A stretch of DNA of 64,000 nt from Arthrobacter sp. B3I4. GTDB taxonomy: Bacteria > Actinomycetota > Actinomycetes > Actinomycetales > Micrococcaceae. Numbering within the stretch: the stretch's first letter is position 1; each line of letters starts with the position of its first letter. The DNA lies in the NCBI RefSeq assembly GCF_030816855.1, contig NZ_JAUSYK010000001.1, positions 372,001-436,000 of the forward strand, in the 5' to 3' direction. Both the position numbers and the translations under genes were made by a program. Positions 18,095-27,895 of this stretch are shown one piece after another. The notes below the pieces were generated by a model, which was given only the letters and a program-made list of their open reading frames with translations, was not told the DNA's origin and ran no database searches.

Positions 18095-21000
18095 CTAAAC
18101 GGCGTTGTTCGGAGCCTGCGCCGGGTCCTGGTTCACGACCTTGGCTTGCTCTTTCTTCACCTTTGCGCCCTTATCCAGGTGGGCGGCGTCGCCTGTGCCG
18201 GCTTCGTCACCGGGGCCAGCGTTGCTTGCCTGGTCCTCGGAGGTGGGGGCCACCGCGGTGGCGCCTGCCGGCGTCACGATGACGCTGACGAACGTCGGCT
18301 CGCTGGCACCCGCGAACGTGATCCGACCGATGTAGGATCCGGCGGCGAGGCCGGTCCAGTTCAGCGTGACCGTGCCGGCCTTGCCGTTGGTCAGCTTCAG
18401 CGGGTTCGGCGAGAGCGTCGCGTTGCCGACGTTGGCGCCGAGGACTGCGGCATCGACCGAGGCCTTGCGGGCCTTGCCGTCGGGGCTGGAATACAGGTTC
18501 GCGTAGATCGTGTACTTGCCGGCGGCCGGGTTGGCGATGGACAGCGTCTCACTGGAAGAAGACGTCGCCACCTGCTCGACACCGCGGGGGGTGACGACCC
18601 ACATGTCGAAGTCGGCGTTCGGGTCGGAGGAGAGAACGGAGAACTTAGCCAGCGGCACTCCGGCCGGCACCTGGACCGTCTTGACGAAGGTGGAGGCGTC
18701 GGCACGGCCGGTGAACGGACCCGGGACCAGCTCCACGGCGGACGAATCCGCCTTGGAAAGACCGTCCAGGGTCATGCTGACCGGGCTGTTCGTGCCGGAC
18801 ACGACCTTGATGTCACCGGAGCCGGTGGCCGACTCGGTGGTGAGAGTGACATCCTTCGGAGCGACAACGGACTGCGGGCGGACCGAGATCGGGGAGGAGA
18901 CGGTCTTGCCGGCGCCTTCCCAGGTCAGCGAGCCCATGGCGAACTTCCCGAGCGGTGCACCCTGGTTTTCAAAGGTGACCTTGAAGGTGCGCTGTTCGCC
19001 CGCTGCCTTGAAGTTCAGTGCGGCAGGGGCCACGCTGACCTTGATGCCGGGAACGTTGGCCGAGACCTTGTAGACGCCCGGAGTCAGGGCGGTCACCGTA
19101 CGGGTGACCTCGACCTTGCCGGTGAGGTTGCCCAGCGCGAACGACGGAACATTCATGTCCCGCGACTTGGTGCTGGACGGCAGACCCAGGTCCACGCCGG
19201 TGCCCTGGATGAACTTCAGGTAGTCCTCGTAACCGGCGTCGTAAACCAGGCCCGGATCGACCATGCGTGCCGGATCGACCTCGCCCGCGCCGGTGGCGTG
19301 GACGTCGGTGTCCTTGGAACCGTCGGCGAGCTTGACCTCGGAGGCGGTGGTCATCATGGCGGACTTGACCGTGGCCGGCGACCAGGTCGGGTTCTTGGCC
19401 AGGAGCAGTGCGCCGAAGCCGGCGACATGCGGTGCAGCCATCGAGGTGCCCGACATAAAGCCGAACTTGGCACCGCCGGAGCCGATCGGGGAGACACCCG
19501 CCAGGACGGCAACGCCGGGTGCGGCAACGTCCGGCTTCAGCAGGTCCGAGCCGGTGGCCAACAGCGGCCCGCGCGAGGAGAAGCCGGCAATCTGCGGCTG
19601 GGCCTCCAGCGGCAGTCCGGTGGTGTCCTTGTTAACCAGGGATACCTTGATGGCCGGGTTGGCCGTGACCTTGTCCTTGATGGCCTGGGTGGCCGGCGGG
19701 TTCACGTGCACGGTGGGGACAGCGTGCTGGTCGGTGTCCAGCGAGGAGTTGCTCAGGTTGACCAGGATCATGCCGACGCCGCCGCCGCGGGCTACTTCGG
19801 CACTCTTGGCGACACGATCGAAGGTGCCGCGGTCACAGACCACGACCTTGCCGGCAACCTTCGCCGGGTCCAGGGTGTCCGGTCCGCAGAGGGCCGCGTT
19901 CGGGTTCCCGGCGGTGGCGGCGGCGGTGGCAGCCAGCACGACGCCGGCGTCCTTGACCTCGCGGTTCATGATGCTGGCGCCGCGGTACTTGGCGCCGTCG
20001 GCGAACTCAACCGTGCCCTGGAGCTCCTGGGAGAAGGTGCTGGCCGCGACCGTCGTGACCCAGGGTGCGCCGTGGTTGACGGTGCTGGCGGTGGGGCCGG
20101 AGTTGCCGGCGGATGCGGAGACGAAGATGCCTGTTGCGGCGGCGTTCAGGAACGCGACCGACACGGGGTCGATGACCGACGTCGTGGAACCGGAGATCGA
20201 GTAGTTCAGGACGTCCACGCCGTCCTCGATGGCCTGCTCGACGGCGGCGACGGAGGAGGAGCTGTAGCAGCCGCCGGTGTTGGGGTCGGTGTCTTCCCAG
20301 CACACCTTGTAAACGGAGAGCTTTGCGGCGGGTGCGATGCCGCTGGTCAGGCCGAAGCTGCGACCGTCGACAAAGGTCTCGACGTTGGCGTTGCCGGCCG
20401 AGGTGCTGGCCGTGTGCGTGCCGTGGCTGGCGACGTCGACCGGGGAAAGTTGCTCCTCGGGCGCACGGTCGCCGGCGGGAACGTAGCGCAGGAAGTCGTC
20501 TGCGAAGTAGTGCGCGCTCAGGACCTTGGAGTTGCAGGCCGAGCCGTCAAAGGATGCACCGGTTCCGGTGCCCTTCTGGCATTCACCGACGAACGTCTCG
20601 CCGTCGGCCTTGAGCATCGCGATCTTGCCGTCGGCCGTGCGGTAGGGCACGCCGACGACGGGGTTGCCCACGAGCGGCTTGACCTCCTCGCCGGCGAAGA
20701 AGGCGCTGTCGGGCGTGTAGCCGGTGTCAATGACGCCGACAACGACGCCCTTGCCCGCGTTGTCCAGGCCACCGAACTTGGTGTTCCAGGTGCCGTTGGC
20801 GCCGCTGAGCTTGAGGAAGTCGGTGCTGGAGTAGTCCGGAGCGTTTTCCGTGTCCGGGGCGACCACCAGGACGCTGGAGTCCTTCGCGAGCTTGATGGCC
20901 TGGTCTGTGGTGAGGGTGGCGCTGAAGCCATTGACCGCGGCCGAGAACTGGCGCTGGATCTGGACGTTCTGCTTGGCAGCAAGCGCGGCCTGCTTCTGTT

Positions 21001-21325
21001 CCAGGTGGGCCCGGTACTTCTTGACCTCACCCTTGTTGGGGTCAAGCTTCTTGCCCTTCTCGGGCTTGGTTGCCGGCAGTCCGTCGGTCGAGCCGTCATA
21101 CGTCGCTGCGGGCTGACCGGCAAGGAGGACGATGTAGCGGCCGTCGGGGTAGCTGGCAGGGTCCAGATTCTTCTGGGCGACACCGGCAACGGTGGAACCC
21201 TGGGCCGGCGCGGCGGTGGCCGGCGCAATGGCGACAGTGGAGAGGAGAACCGGCAAGCCCAGGGTCAGTGCCGCGGCCCTCCGGAGTCCCCCGCTTCGAA
21301 GGAAGCTCTTTCCTGGTGATTTCAC
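18095..21325 (-). CDS. Secreted subtilisin-like serine peptidase (S8)
   Basis: About 1076 residues from GTG at 21325, which begins a normal signal peptide (KSPGKSFLRSGGLRR... ending ATAAPA). The frame is open to 21466. Domains: an inhibitor I9-type propeptide (RYIVLLAGQPAATYDG, then a conserved block near residue 120); the S8 catalytic domain with Asp in GVIDTG (about residue 197), His in SHGTHTAS (about 299) and Ser in SGTSMAAPHVAG (about 625); a PA insert before the Ser; then Fn3-like and beta-sandwich segments and an acidic/Lys-rich tail. It is an extracellular broad-specificity protease. It faces the SSI-like inhibitor genes across a shared terminator. Confidence 0.92.
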   Translation of the reverse strand: MKSPGKSFLRSGGLRRAAALTLGLPVLLSTVAIAPATAAPAQGSTVAGVAQKNLDPASYPDGRYIVLLAGQPAATYDGSTDGLPATKPEKGKKLDPNKGEVKKYRAHLEQKQAALAAKQNVQIQRQFSAAVNGFSATLTTDQAIKLAKDSSVLVVAPDTENAPDYSSTDFLKLSGANGTWNTKFGGLDNAGKGVVVGVIDTGYTPDSAFFAGEEVKPLVGNPVVGVPYRTADGKIAMLKADGETFVGECQKGTGTGASFDGSACNSKVLSAHYFADDFLRYVPAGDRAPEEQLSPVDVASHGTHTASTSAGNANVETFVDGRSFGLTSGIAPAAKLSVYKVCWEDTDPNTGGCYSSSSVAAVEQAIEDGVDVLNYSISGSTTSVIDPVSVAFLNAAATGIFVSASAGNSGPTASTVNHGAPWVTTVAASTFSQELQGTVEFADGAKYRGASIMNREVKDAGVVLAATAAATAGNPNAALCGPDTLDPAKVAGKVVVCDRGTFDRVAKSAEVARGGGVGMILVNLSNSSLDTDQHAVPTVHVNPPATQAIKDKVTANPAIKVSLVNKDTTGLPLEAQPQIAGFSSRGPLLATGSDLLKPDVAAPGVAVLAGVSPIGSGGAKFGFMSGTSMAAPHVAGFGALLLAKNPTWSPATVKSAMMTTASEVKLADGSKDTDVHATGAGEVDPARMVDPGLVYDAGYEDYLKFIQGTGVDLGLPSSTKSRDMNVPSFALGNLTGKVEVTRTVTALTPGVYKVSANVPGIKVSVAPAALNFKAAGEQRTFKVTFENQGAPLGKFAMGSLTWEGAGKTVSSPISVRPQSVVAPKDVTLTTESATGSGDIKVVSGTNSPVSMTLDGLSKADSSAVELVPGPFTGRADASTFVKTVQVPAGVPLAKFSVLSSDPNADFDMWVVTPRGVEQVATSSSSETLSIANPAAGKYTIYANLYSSPDGKARKASVDAAVLGANVGNATLSPNPLKLTNGKAGTVTLNWTGLAAGSYIGRITFAGASEPTFVSVIVTPAGATAVAPTSEDQASNAGPGDEAGTGDAAHLDKGAKVKKEQAKVVNQDPAQAPNNAV

Positions 21326-21544
21326 GAGTGGTTTGAACCTTTCAGAAGGTACGATCCCGGCGCCTTTGCCGGGGACAACGGCCGGTGACAGGGGCAAGAG
21401 CTGACTCTCGTCCCCGGCGGATACCAGCCGATTCATACAGTACAGACTGAGAGCCGAATATGACATAGGCCACAGCGGACTGATCCCAATTAGTCATATG
21501 ACTCAACAAGGGTCGCGTTTGGAGAAGGGCTTCCGGGCATGGGA

Positions 21545-21573
21545 AAGCCGGGACGGCGCAGCCGCCCCGGCTT
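21545..21573 (-). terminator. Terminator after the 61-residue membrane protein gene
   Basis: A 13-bp stem with one mismatch (AAGCCGGGACGGC with GCCGCCCCGGCTT) around a GCA loop, lying between the small membrane protein stop and the subtilase leader. Confidence 0.65.
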
Positions 21574-21616
21574 CAAACAGGTTCTAAAAAGGCTTGTAGC
21601 TCGCCGCTGCAGACAG

Positions 21617-21802
21617 CTACTGGCGCGGCGTCCGCACGACCTCGCTGATCCATTCCCTGGTTTTGTCGTCCAGCGGACCGGCCACGTTGGTCGACCTGGC
21701 GGCGCGGTCCAGCTTGATCTTCTGCAGCACCATGCGGCCAAGGCCTGCAAAGACAGCGGCGGCGATGACGGGGAGCAGTACGGATTTAGGTTTCTGAGCC
21801 AT
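21617..21802 (-). CDS. Small single-span membrane protein
   Basis: 61 residues. After MAQKPKS one hydrophobic segment (VLLPVIAAAVFAGLGRMVL) is followed by a charged cytosolic or external tail. AGGATGGG precedes the ATG at a good distance. No family is recognised. The gene is upstream of and divergent from purS. Confidence 0.6.
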   Translation of the reverse strand: MAQKPKSVLLPVIAAAVFAGLGRMVLQKIKLDRAARSTNVAGPLDDKTREWISEVVRTPRQ

Positions 21803-22032
21803 TTACCCATCCTAGTGAGCGCAGCACGCCAAACTCTAGCCCACCACCGTGGCAGGACGGCACTGTCACGAATGCGGGTGGCGTCCTGCGGCCGGTAGAA
21901 TGGGAGTGCAAGCTCGCGGAGCGCCCGAACATGTTGTTAGCAACTCTGCTGTCGTCAGTACACAGCAGACCGGCGTGAGACGGCACCACTCCGCTGCGCC
22001 CTTACCCAACGCTCACGCACAGGAGTTGCCGG

Positions 22033-22284
22033 ATGCCCCGGATCGTTGTCGATGTCATGCCCAAGCCCGAGATTCTCGACCCGCAGGGGAAGGCCATCGT
22101 GGGTGCGCTGCCCCGCCTGGGCTTCACCGCGTTCAGCTCCGTCCGCCAGGGCAAGCGCTTCGAACTGACCGTCGAGGGCGAAGTGACCGAAGAGATCCTG
22201 ACCCAGGCACGGAACGCAGCTGCAACCCTGCTGTCGAATCCGGTCATCGAGGACGTCGTCAACGTCGAGGTCGTCGAGGCCTGA
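22033..22284 (+). CDS. purS: Phosphoribosylformylglycinamidine synthase subunit PurS
   Basis: 83 residues, normal length. PurS bridges PurQ and PurL in the three-part FGAM synthase complex of purine synthesis. The family pattern [17 protein letters not shown] and GEVTEEI is clear. An AGGAG site precedes the ATG. purQ starts one base after its stop. A -10-like TAGAAT lies at 21896-21901. Confidence 0.95.
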   Translation: MPRIVVDVMPKPEILDPQGKAIVGALPRLGFTAFSSVRQGKRFELTVEGEVTEEILTQARNAAATLLSNPVIEDVVNVEVVEA

Positions 22285-22285
22285 G

Positions 22286-23044
22286 ATGACTGAACTCCCC
22301 CTGATCGGTGAGGCCGTCGCTGTCGCCGCCCACCCCCAGCTCGCCGGCGCGAAGATCGGCGTCGTCACCTTCCCCGGCACGCTGGACGACCGTGACGCCG
22401 CCCGCGCCGTCCGCCTGGCCGGCGCCACCCCGGTGGCGCTCTGGCACGCAGACACCCACCTGGCCGACGTCGACGCCGTCGTCATTCCAGGTGGTTTCTC
22501 CTACGGTGACTACCTCCGCGCCGGCGCCATTGCCCGGTTCGCCCCGCTGATGGCCAGGATCATCGACGCCGCGAACTCCGACGCCAGGCTGCCGGTTCTT
22601 GGCATCTGCAACGGCTTCCAGATCCTGACCGAGTCGCACCTCCTGCCCGGCTCGATGATCAAGAACGACCACCTGAAGTTCCTCTGCCGCGACCAGGTCC
22701 TGCGGGTCGAAAACAACAGCACCGACTGGACCGGCGACTACGCCGCCGGGCAGGAAATCACCGTGCCGCTGAAAAACCAGGACGGCCAGTACATCGCGGA
22801 CGACAAGACGCTCGATGCCCTGGAGGCGGAGGGCCGCGTGGTGTTCCGCTACGTCGGCTGGAACCCGAACGGCTCGCGCCGCGACATCGCCGGCATCTCC
22901 AACGCCGCCGGCAACGTTGTGGGCCTCATGCCGCACCCCGAGCACGCCATCGAACCCGGGTTCGGCCCCGAGACGGGCTCCGGCACCGAGGGCCTCGGCT
23001 TCTTTACCTCTGTCCTGAACAAGATCGTGGGAGACAACAAATGA
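22286..23044 (+). CDS. purQ: Phosphoribosylformylglycinamidine synthase subunit PurQ
   Basis: 252 residues. The glutaminase subunit supplies ammonia to PurL. The nucleophile is Cys108 in [10 protein letters not shown], and the His/Glu of the triad are in [10 protein letters not shown] near residue 215. Family motifs [14 protein letters not shown] are present. The stop overlaps the purL ATG (ATGA), so synthesis of the complex is coupled. Confidence 0.96.
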   Translation: MTELPLIGEAVAVAAHPQLAGAKIGVVTFPGTLDDRDAARAVRLAGATPVALWHADTHLADVDAVVIPGGFSYGDYLRAGAIARFAPLMARIIDAANSDARLPVLGICNGFQILTESHLLPGSMIKNDHLKFLCRDQVLRVENNSTDWTGDYAAGQEITVPLKNQDGQYIADDKTLDALEAEGRVVFRYVGWNPNGSRRDIAGISNAAGNVVGLMPHPEHAIEPGFGPETGSGTEGLGFFTSVLNKIVGDNK

Positions 23045-25374
23045 CGGAGACGCCCGCAGTGGCAGCGCCCGCGGAGACCGCCAAGAAGTTCAACATCGAC
23101 ACCGTGGAGAACGCGGCCCACACGCCGGACACCGAACTCCCCTGGGCCGCACTGGGCCTGAAGCAGAACGAGTTCGACGAGGTCGTCAAGGTCCTGGGCC
23201 GCCGCCCCACCGGCGCCGAGCTCGCGATGTACTCCGTGATGTGGAGCGAGCACTGCTCCTACAAGTCCTCCAAGAACCACCTGCGCCAGTTCGGCGAAAA
23301 GGTGACCGAGGAGATGAAGAAGGACATGCTGGTCGGCATCGGCGAGAACGCCGGCGTAACCAACCTCGGCGACGGCTGGGCGGTGACGTTCAAGATCGAG
23401 TCGCACAACTCGCCGTCGTTCGTGGAGCCTTACCAGGGCGCCGCGACCGGCATCGGCGGCATCGTCCGCGACATCATCTCGATGGGCGCCCGCCCGGTGG
23501 CCGTGATGGATCCGCTGCGCTTCGGCGCGATCGACCACCCGGACACCGCCCGCGTCATGCACGGCGCCGTGGCCGGCATCGGCGGCTACGGCAACTCCCT
23601 TGGCCTGCCGAACATCGGCGGCGAGATGGTCTTCGACTCCGTTTACCAGGGCAACCCGCTGGTCAATGCCCTCGCCGTCGGCGTCATGCGGCACGAGGAC
23701 ATCCGCCTGGCCAACGCCTCCGGCAAGGGCAACAAGGTGGTACTCTTCGGCGCCCGGACCGGCGGCGACGGCATCGGCGGCGCTTCCGTGCTGGCGTCCG
23801 AATCCTTCGACGACACCAAGCCCTCTAAGCGTCCCGCCGTCCAGGTCGGTGACCCTTTTGCCGAGAAGGTCCTGATCGAATGCTGCCTGGAACTGTTCAA
23901 GGGCTCGCTGGTGGAGGGCATCCAGGACCTAGGCGCGGCTGGCATTTCCTGCGCCACGTCTGAGCTCGCCTCCAACGGCGACGGCGGCATGCAGGTCGAA
24001 CTGACGTCCGTGCTGCTGCGCGACCCCACCCTGACGCCGGGCGAGATTCTGATGTCCGAGTCGCAGGAACGCATGATGGCCGTGGTCACGCCGGAAAACG
24101 TGGCCGCCTTCGAGGCCGTCATGGACAAGTGGGCCGTGGAATACTCCTGGCTGGGCGAGGTTACCGACACCGGCCGGCTCATCATCACCTGGGACGGCGA
24201 AGTGATCGTCGATCTCGACCCCCGCACCGTCGCGCATGACGGCCCGGTCTACGACCGCCCGTACGCCCGACCGGAGTGGCAGGACGCCGTGCAGGGCGAC
24301 ACTTTCACCGGGTCCGTGCAGGACGCACGCCGCCCCGCCGCCCCCGCCGAACTCGCCGCCGCCGTCACCGAACTCGTGGCCTCGCCGAACATGTGCAGCA
24401 AGGCCTGGATCACCAACCAGTACGACCGCTACGTCGGCGGCAACACCGCCATGGCGTTCCCAGACGACGCCGGCGTGGTCCGGGTCGATGAGGAAACCGG
24501 GCTGGGCGTGGCCCTGGCCACCGACGCCAACGGCCGGTACACCTACCTCGATCCGTACTCCGGCGCGCAGCTCGCCCTCGCCGAGGCGTACCGCAACGTG
24601 GCAACCTCCGGTGCCATCCCGATGGCCGTCAGCGACTGCCTGAACTTCGGCTCGCCCGAGGACCCCGACGTCATGTGGCAGCTCGCCGAGTCCATCCGCG
24701 GGCTGTCCGACGCCTGCATGGTGCTCGGCATCCCGGTTACCGGCGGCAACGTCTCGCTCTACAACCAGACAGGCAGCGTTCCGATCCACCCCTCCCCCGT
24801 GGTGGCCGTGCTGGGCAAGCTCGATGACGTCGCCCGCCGCACGCCCTCGGGCTGGCGCGAGGACGGCCAGGCGATTTACCTGCTCGGCACGACGGCGGCG
24901 GAGCTGGACGGTTCGGAATGGTCCAACCTGCGCGGTCACCTCGGCGGCCGGCCGCCTGCAGTTGACCTCGCCGCAGAGCGCGAGCTCGGCGAGATCCTGA
25001 TCAACGCCTCCCGTGACGGCATGGTCGATTCCGCGCACGATCTCTCCGAGGGCGGCCTCGCGGCGGCCCTCGTGGAGTCAGCGCTGCGCTACGGCGTCGG
25101 CGCCCGCATTTCGCTGCAGGACGTCCTGGACCGCGACGGCGTCGACCTCTTCACCGCACTGTTCTCCGAGTCCCAGGCCCGTGCCGTCGTGGCGGTGCCC
25201 CGCTCGGAGGAGATCCGGTTCAAGGACATGTGCACCGCCCGCGGCTTCGAGCACCTGCGGATCGGCGTCGTGGATGCCGAGAGCGGCACGCTGGAGATCA
25301 ACGGCGTGGACACCCTCAGCCTGGAGACACTCCGCGAAGCCCACGAGGCGACCCTGCCGAAGTACTTCGGCTGA
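23041..25374 (+). CDS. purL: Phosphoribosylformylglycinamidine synthase subunit PurL
   Basis: 777 residues, the small three-subunit type. It converts FGAR, ATP and glutamine-derived ammonia to FGAM. Recognisable segments are [16 protein letters not shown] near residue 67, [21 protein letters not shown] near 118, and the repeated PurM-like folds [12 protein letters not shown] and [14 protein letters not shown] in the C-terminal half. It is the last gene of purSQL. A long hairpin follows. Confidence 0.97.
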   Translation: MTETPAVAAPAETAKKFNIDTVENAAHTPDTELPWAALGLKQNEFDEVVKVLGRRPTGAELAMYSVMWSEHCSYKSSKNHLRQFGEKVTEEMKKDMLVGIGENAGVTNLGDGWAVTFKIESHNSPSFVEPYQGAATGIGGIVRDIISMGARPVAVMDPLRFGAIDHPDTARVMHGAVAGIGGYGNSLGLPNIGGEMVFDSVYQGNPLVNALAVGVMRHEDIRLANASGKGNKVVLFGARTGGDGIGGASVLASESFDDTKPSKRPAVQVGDPFAEKVLIECCLELFKGSLVEGIQDLGAAGISCATSELASNGDGGMQVELTSVLLRDPTLTPGEILMSESQERMMAVVTPENVAAFEAVMDKWAVEYSWLGEVTDTGRLIITWDGEVIVDLDPRTVAHDGPVYDRPYARPEWQDAVQGDTFTGSVQDARRPAAPAELAAAVTELVASPNMCSKAWITNQYDRYVGGNTAMAFPDDAGVVRVDEETGLGVALATDANGRYTYLDPYSGAQLALAEAYRNVATSGAIPMAVSDCLNFGSPEDPDVMWQLAESIRGLSDACMVLGIPVTGGNVSLYNQTGSVPIHPSPVVAVLGKLDDVARRTPSGWREDGQAIYLLGTTAAELDGSEWSNLRGHLGGRPPAVDLAAERELGEILINASRDGMVDSAHDLSEGGLAAALVESALRYGVGARISLQDVLDRDGVDLFTALFSESQARAVVAVPRSEEIRFKDMCTARGFEHLRIGVVDAESGTLEINGVDTLSLETLREAHEATLPKYFG

Positions 25375-25394
25375 CCCCAGCGCCACCGGGTTAG

Positions 25395-25448
25395 GCGCGA
25401 ACGGACACTTGTGGCCCTTTTCGAAGGGCCCCAAGTGTCCGTTCGCGC
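25395..25448. repeat. 25-bp stem palindrome with TTCG loop
   Basis: GCGCGAACGGACACTTG (25395-25411) and its complement (25432-25448) pair perfectly. After one mismatch GGCCCTT pairs with AAGGGCC around a TTCG loop. It lies between the convergent purL and DUF503-type genes, so it can end both transcripts. There is no T run, and its size and symmetry also suit a repeated intergenic element. Confidence 0.8.
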
Positions 25449-25458
25449 TTATGCGGGG

Positions 25459-25752
25459 TCAGTCGTCGCTGCGCAGTTCACGCTGGCGGGCGCTGAGCAG
25501 CTCCAGCTCCGGCCGCGCGGCGACCAGGCGTTCGACGGCGGCTAGCACTTCCACGAGGTGGGCCCGGTCTGCAGCGACGAGCCCGGCGCCGATTACGGTA
25601 CGCCGGTACTGGTCGTGGTACTCGGCCTCGGTCACGGAAACGTCGAAGCGGCGTTTGAGCTCGGCGAGCACGGGCCGGACCACGGACCGCTTCTCCTTCA
25701 GGCTGTGCACATCGCCGAGCAGGACATCGAGTTCGATCCAGCCGATCCACAT
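25459..25752 (-). CDS. DUF503 family protein
   Basis: 97 residues starting MWIGWIELDVLLGDVHSLKEKRSVVRP, which is the DUF503 hallmark, followed by RRFDVSVTEAEYHDQYRRTVIG. Members are small ferredoxin-like-fold proteins. In some bacteria they are linked to ribosome-binding-factor-like roles, but function is not established. The frame is open upstream to 25779; the family N-terminus fixes the start at 25752. Confidence 0.85.
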   Translation of the reverse strand: MWIGWIELDVLLGDVHSLKEKRSVVRPVLAELKRRFDVSVTEAEYHDQYRRTVIGAGLVAADRAHLVEVLAAVERLVAARPELELLSARQRELRSDD

Positions 25753-25783
25753 GCCCCAAGCGTACCGAGACCGCAGCATGGGG

Positions 25784-26101
25784 TCAGATGGTGAGTTCGC
25801 CCATCAGGTCCCAGCCTTCGCCGTCGACCTGGCGGCTGACAATCCGGGGTGTTTCCTGCAGCGCCTGCGGCATGTCCGCCATGGCCTGCTTGAAGTGGCT
25901 GCTGTTGACGTGGTCTCCGGCGGCGTCATCCTTAAAGGCCTCGACCAGGACGAATTCGTTCGGGTCCTCCACGCTGCGGGACCAGTCGAACCACAGATTG
26001 CCCGGCTCCTGCCGGGTGGCGCGGGTGAAGTCCTCCACCAGGCCAAGCCAGCGCTCGGACCAGTCGGGCTTGACCTTGAATTTGACGACGATGAAGATCA
26101 C
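25784..26101 (-). CDS. Antibiotic-biosynthesis-monooxygenase (ABM) fold protein
   Basis: 105 residues from GTG at 26101, starting (M)IFIVVKFKVKPDW. The pattern TRATRQEPGNLWFDWSRSVEDPNEFVLVEAF with a later HFKQAM is typical of ABM-domain putative quinol monooxygenases (YgiN type), small dimeric ferredoxin-like proteins. Substrate unknown. A frame open to 26164 lacks family similarity, so GTG is preferred. Confidence 0.85.
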   Translation of the reverse strand: MIFIVVKFKVKPDWSERWLGLVEDFTRATRQEPGNLWFDWSRSVEDPNEFVLVEAFKDDAAGDHVNSSHFKQAMADMPQALQETPRIVSRQVDGEGWDLMGELTI

Positions 26102-26230
26102 GGCGGGCGCCTTTCGGTTGGGGTTTCGTTCTTCCATTCTGGCAACTGGGCATGGCGAGGTCACATCCGGACCAGCAGGAGGCGGAAGCTGCCCGGACGG
26201 GAGCCTGCGTGGCAGCTGCAGGAGGCAGGC

Positions 26231-26833
26231 TCAGCAGGTGCCGATGGCCGCCCGGGCGGCTTCCTGCTGCTGCGGGGTGCCGACCCGTTCGGCCCACTGC
26301 TCGGCGAGCTGGAATTCGACCATCGCCTCGGTGCAGCGCCCGGCCTCGTGCAGGGTCCAGCCAAGGTTGTTGTGCAGGGGGACCATCCAGCGTTTGGTCC
26401 GGGGGTCCTGCGCGGTGGACGCGTACTCCAATGCGCTGCGGGTCCAGGTTTCGGTATGTGCGGTGTCAGCGATCGCCAGCATGTGCAGGGCGTCTACCGC
26501 CAGGAAATCTTCGGCCAGGTGGTCCGCGAGTTCGGCGGCGTGTTCGAACAGCGGAACGGCCATTTGGGCTCGGCCGCCGGAGTTCAGCAGCCGGCCGCGT
26601 TCCAGCAACACCCGGACGGCCACGGTGGGTTCGTCGCCGTCGATTGATTCCAGCAGCGCATCGGCTTCCTCGAAGCGGCCCTGCAGCCCGATTGCGCGAC
26701 CCAACTGGGTGGCGAACTCGGCGCGCTCATCGGCGTCGTAGGCCGGGTCCTCCATCGCTGCGCGGAAGCGGGACTCTGAGAGGCCCGGATCCTCGAAGTT
26801 CCACATGCGGTCAAGGGTCTGTTGGTCCAGCAT
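26231..26833 (-). CDS. TPR-repeat protein
   Basis: 200 residues of helical repeats: QLGRAIGLQGRFEEADALLESI near residue 45, RLLNSGGRAQMAVPLFEHAAELA near 82, and NNLGWTLHEAGRCTEAMVEFQLAEQWAE near 155 fit tetratricopeptide repeats. It probably acts as a scaffold for protein contacts, with partners unknown. No signal peptide. GGAG precedes the ATG. Confidence 0.75.
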   Translation of the reverse strand: MLDQQTLDRMWNFEDPGLSESRFRAAMEDPAYDADERAEFATQLGRAIGLQGRFEEADALLESIDGDEPTVAVRVLLERGRLLNSGGRAQMAVPLFEHAAELADHLAEDFLAVDALHMLAIADTAHTETWTRSALEYASTAQDPRTKRWMVPLHNNLGWTLHEAGRCTEAMVEFQLAEQWAERVGTPQQQEAARAAIGTC

Positions 26834-26847
26834 CCACCTGCTCCTGA

Positions 26848-27399
26848 TCAGTTCACACCTGCGGCCAGTTCCTGTGCACTTCTAACGTAGCGGGAAGTCA
26901 CCAGCCGGCGTGCCCGGTCCGTTACGGGGCCGCCGACGGCATAAAACCAGTTAGCCGGCACGCCGAAGGCAGTGAGCTTGATCAGCACCTGCCCCTTTTC
27001 ATCAAGGGAGATTTCGAACGACTCCTCACCGCGGACCGGGTGCCCGGGCAGCGTACCGTAGCCGAAGCCCGCCGACTGTGGCCCGGGGCCGGGGACGGGC
27101 CGGCGCACCCACACCACCTCGCAGGGCGCGTTGATCCGGAAGGGGCCGACGCCGAAGCCGCTCACGACCCGCGTCCCCGGCACCACGACGTCGGATTCCG
27201 CACGCACCCGCAGCCCGGCCCGCCGGTGCACCCGCCAAGTCAACAGCCCCTGCACCGCCCGCCGGTAGGCCGCTTCGCCGTCGCCCACGTACGCCTGGGT
27301 GATAAGACCCTTGCCGTCCTCCGGCAGCATGCCGGTCTCGGTGGCCCCGATCCCCGCATAGTTGAGCTCCCCGGCGGCGATCCGCTGCTCCCCCGTCAC
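26848..27399 (-). CDS. DUF1990 family protein
   Basis: 183 residues from GTG at 27399. The pattern LNYAGIGATETG, a single W-R-rich strand, VVSGFGVGPFRINAPCEVVWV and GYGTLPGHPVRGEESFEI are those of DUF1990 (YndJ/SRPBCC-like fold), an uncharacterised family common in actinobacteria. Its GTG overlaps the stop of the upstream MmcQ-type gene (GTGA), so the two are co-translated. Confidence 0.85.
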   Translation of the reverse strand: MTGEQRIAAGELNYAGIGATETGMLPEDGKGLITQAYVGDGEAAYRRAVQGLLTWRVHRRAGLRVRAESDVVVPGTRVVSGFGVGPFRINAPCEVVWVRRPVPGPGPQSAGFGYGTLPGHPVRGEESFEISLDEKGQVLIKLTAFGVPANWFYAVGGPVTDRARRLVTSRYVRSAQELAAGVN

Positions 27400-27806
27400 C
27401 AGGCCTCCCCGCGGGCAAACCGTGCCCAACCGAGCTGCAGCTGCTGGCGGCGGCTCAAGGTGGCGACCACAAGGTCGTACGAGTCCTCCACCATGTCGCG
27501 GATCATGGCATCGGGCAGCTCACCGTCGAGCCTGACCCCGTTCCAATGCCGTTTGTTCAGGTGCCAAGCCCCGGTGATCTCCGGATGCGCGGCACGCAAC
27601 TGTTCGGCGAGTACGGGTTCACATTTCAGGCTCACGCTGAAGTCCTTCGGATCCATGGCGGACAAGGCGAACATTTTGGCTTGACGCCGGGTCCCGCCGG
27701 GCACCGCTGCGCGGACCTTGAAAACAGCGGTCTCAGGGCCGAACGGATAGTCCTCGAAGGCGCCGGGAAACCCCAGGCAGATCCCGCGGAGTGCTGCTGC
27801 GTCCAT
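27396..27806 (-). CDS. MmcQ/YjbR family protein
   Basis: 136 residues with the family pattern LGFPGAFEDYPFGPETAVFKV, FALSAMDPKDFSVSLKCEP and HLNKRHWNGVRLDGELPD. Members have a DNA-binding-like double-wing fold, but no function is settled. It is translationally coupled to the DUF1990 gene. Confidence 0.88.
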   Translation of the reverse strand: MDAAALRGICLGFPGAFEDYPFGPETAVFKVRAAVPGGTRRQAKMFALSAMDPKDFSVSLKCEPVLAEQLRAAHPEITGAWHLNKRHWNGVRLDGELPDAMIRDMVEDSYDLVVATLSRRQQLQLGWARFARGEAW

Positions 27807-27895
27807 GCTGGAAGCTTACTTCCCGGCGCTGACATCTGCGGAGGGCCTGCGTCCGGGACCGGGCCTGGGGCTGGGGCAAGGGACGGGGACCTGGC

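Noticed and set aside
18089..21319. A 1076-codon open frame on the plus strand
   Set aside because: It is the antisense of the subtilase gene. Third-position GC keeps both strands open; the product is Gly/Arg/Val-rich with no family pattern, while the minus strand shows all S8 motifs.
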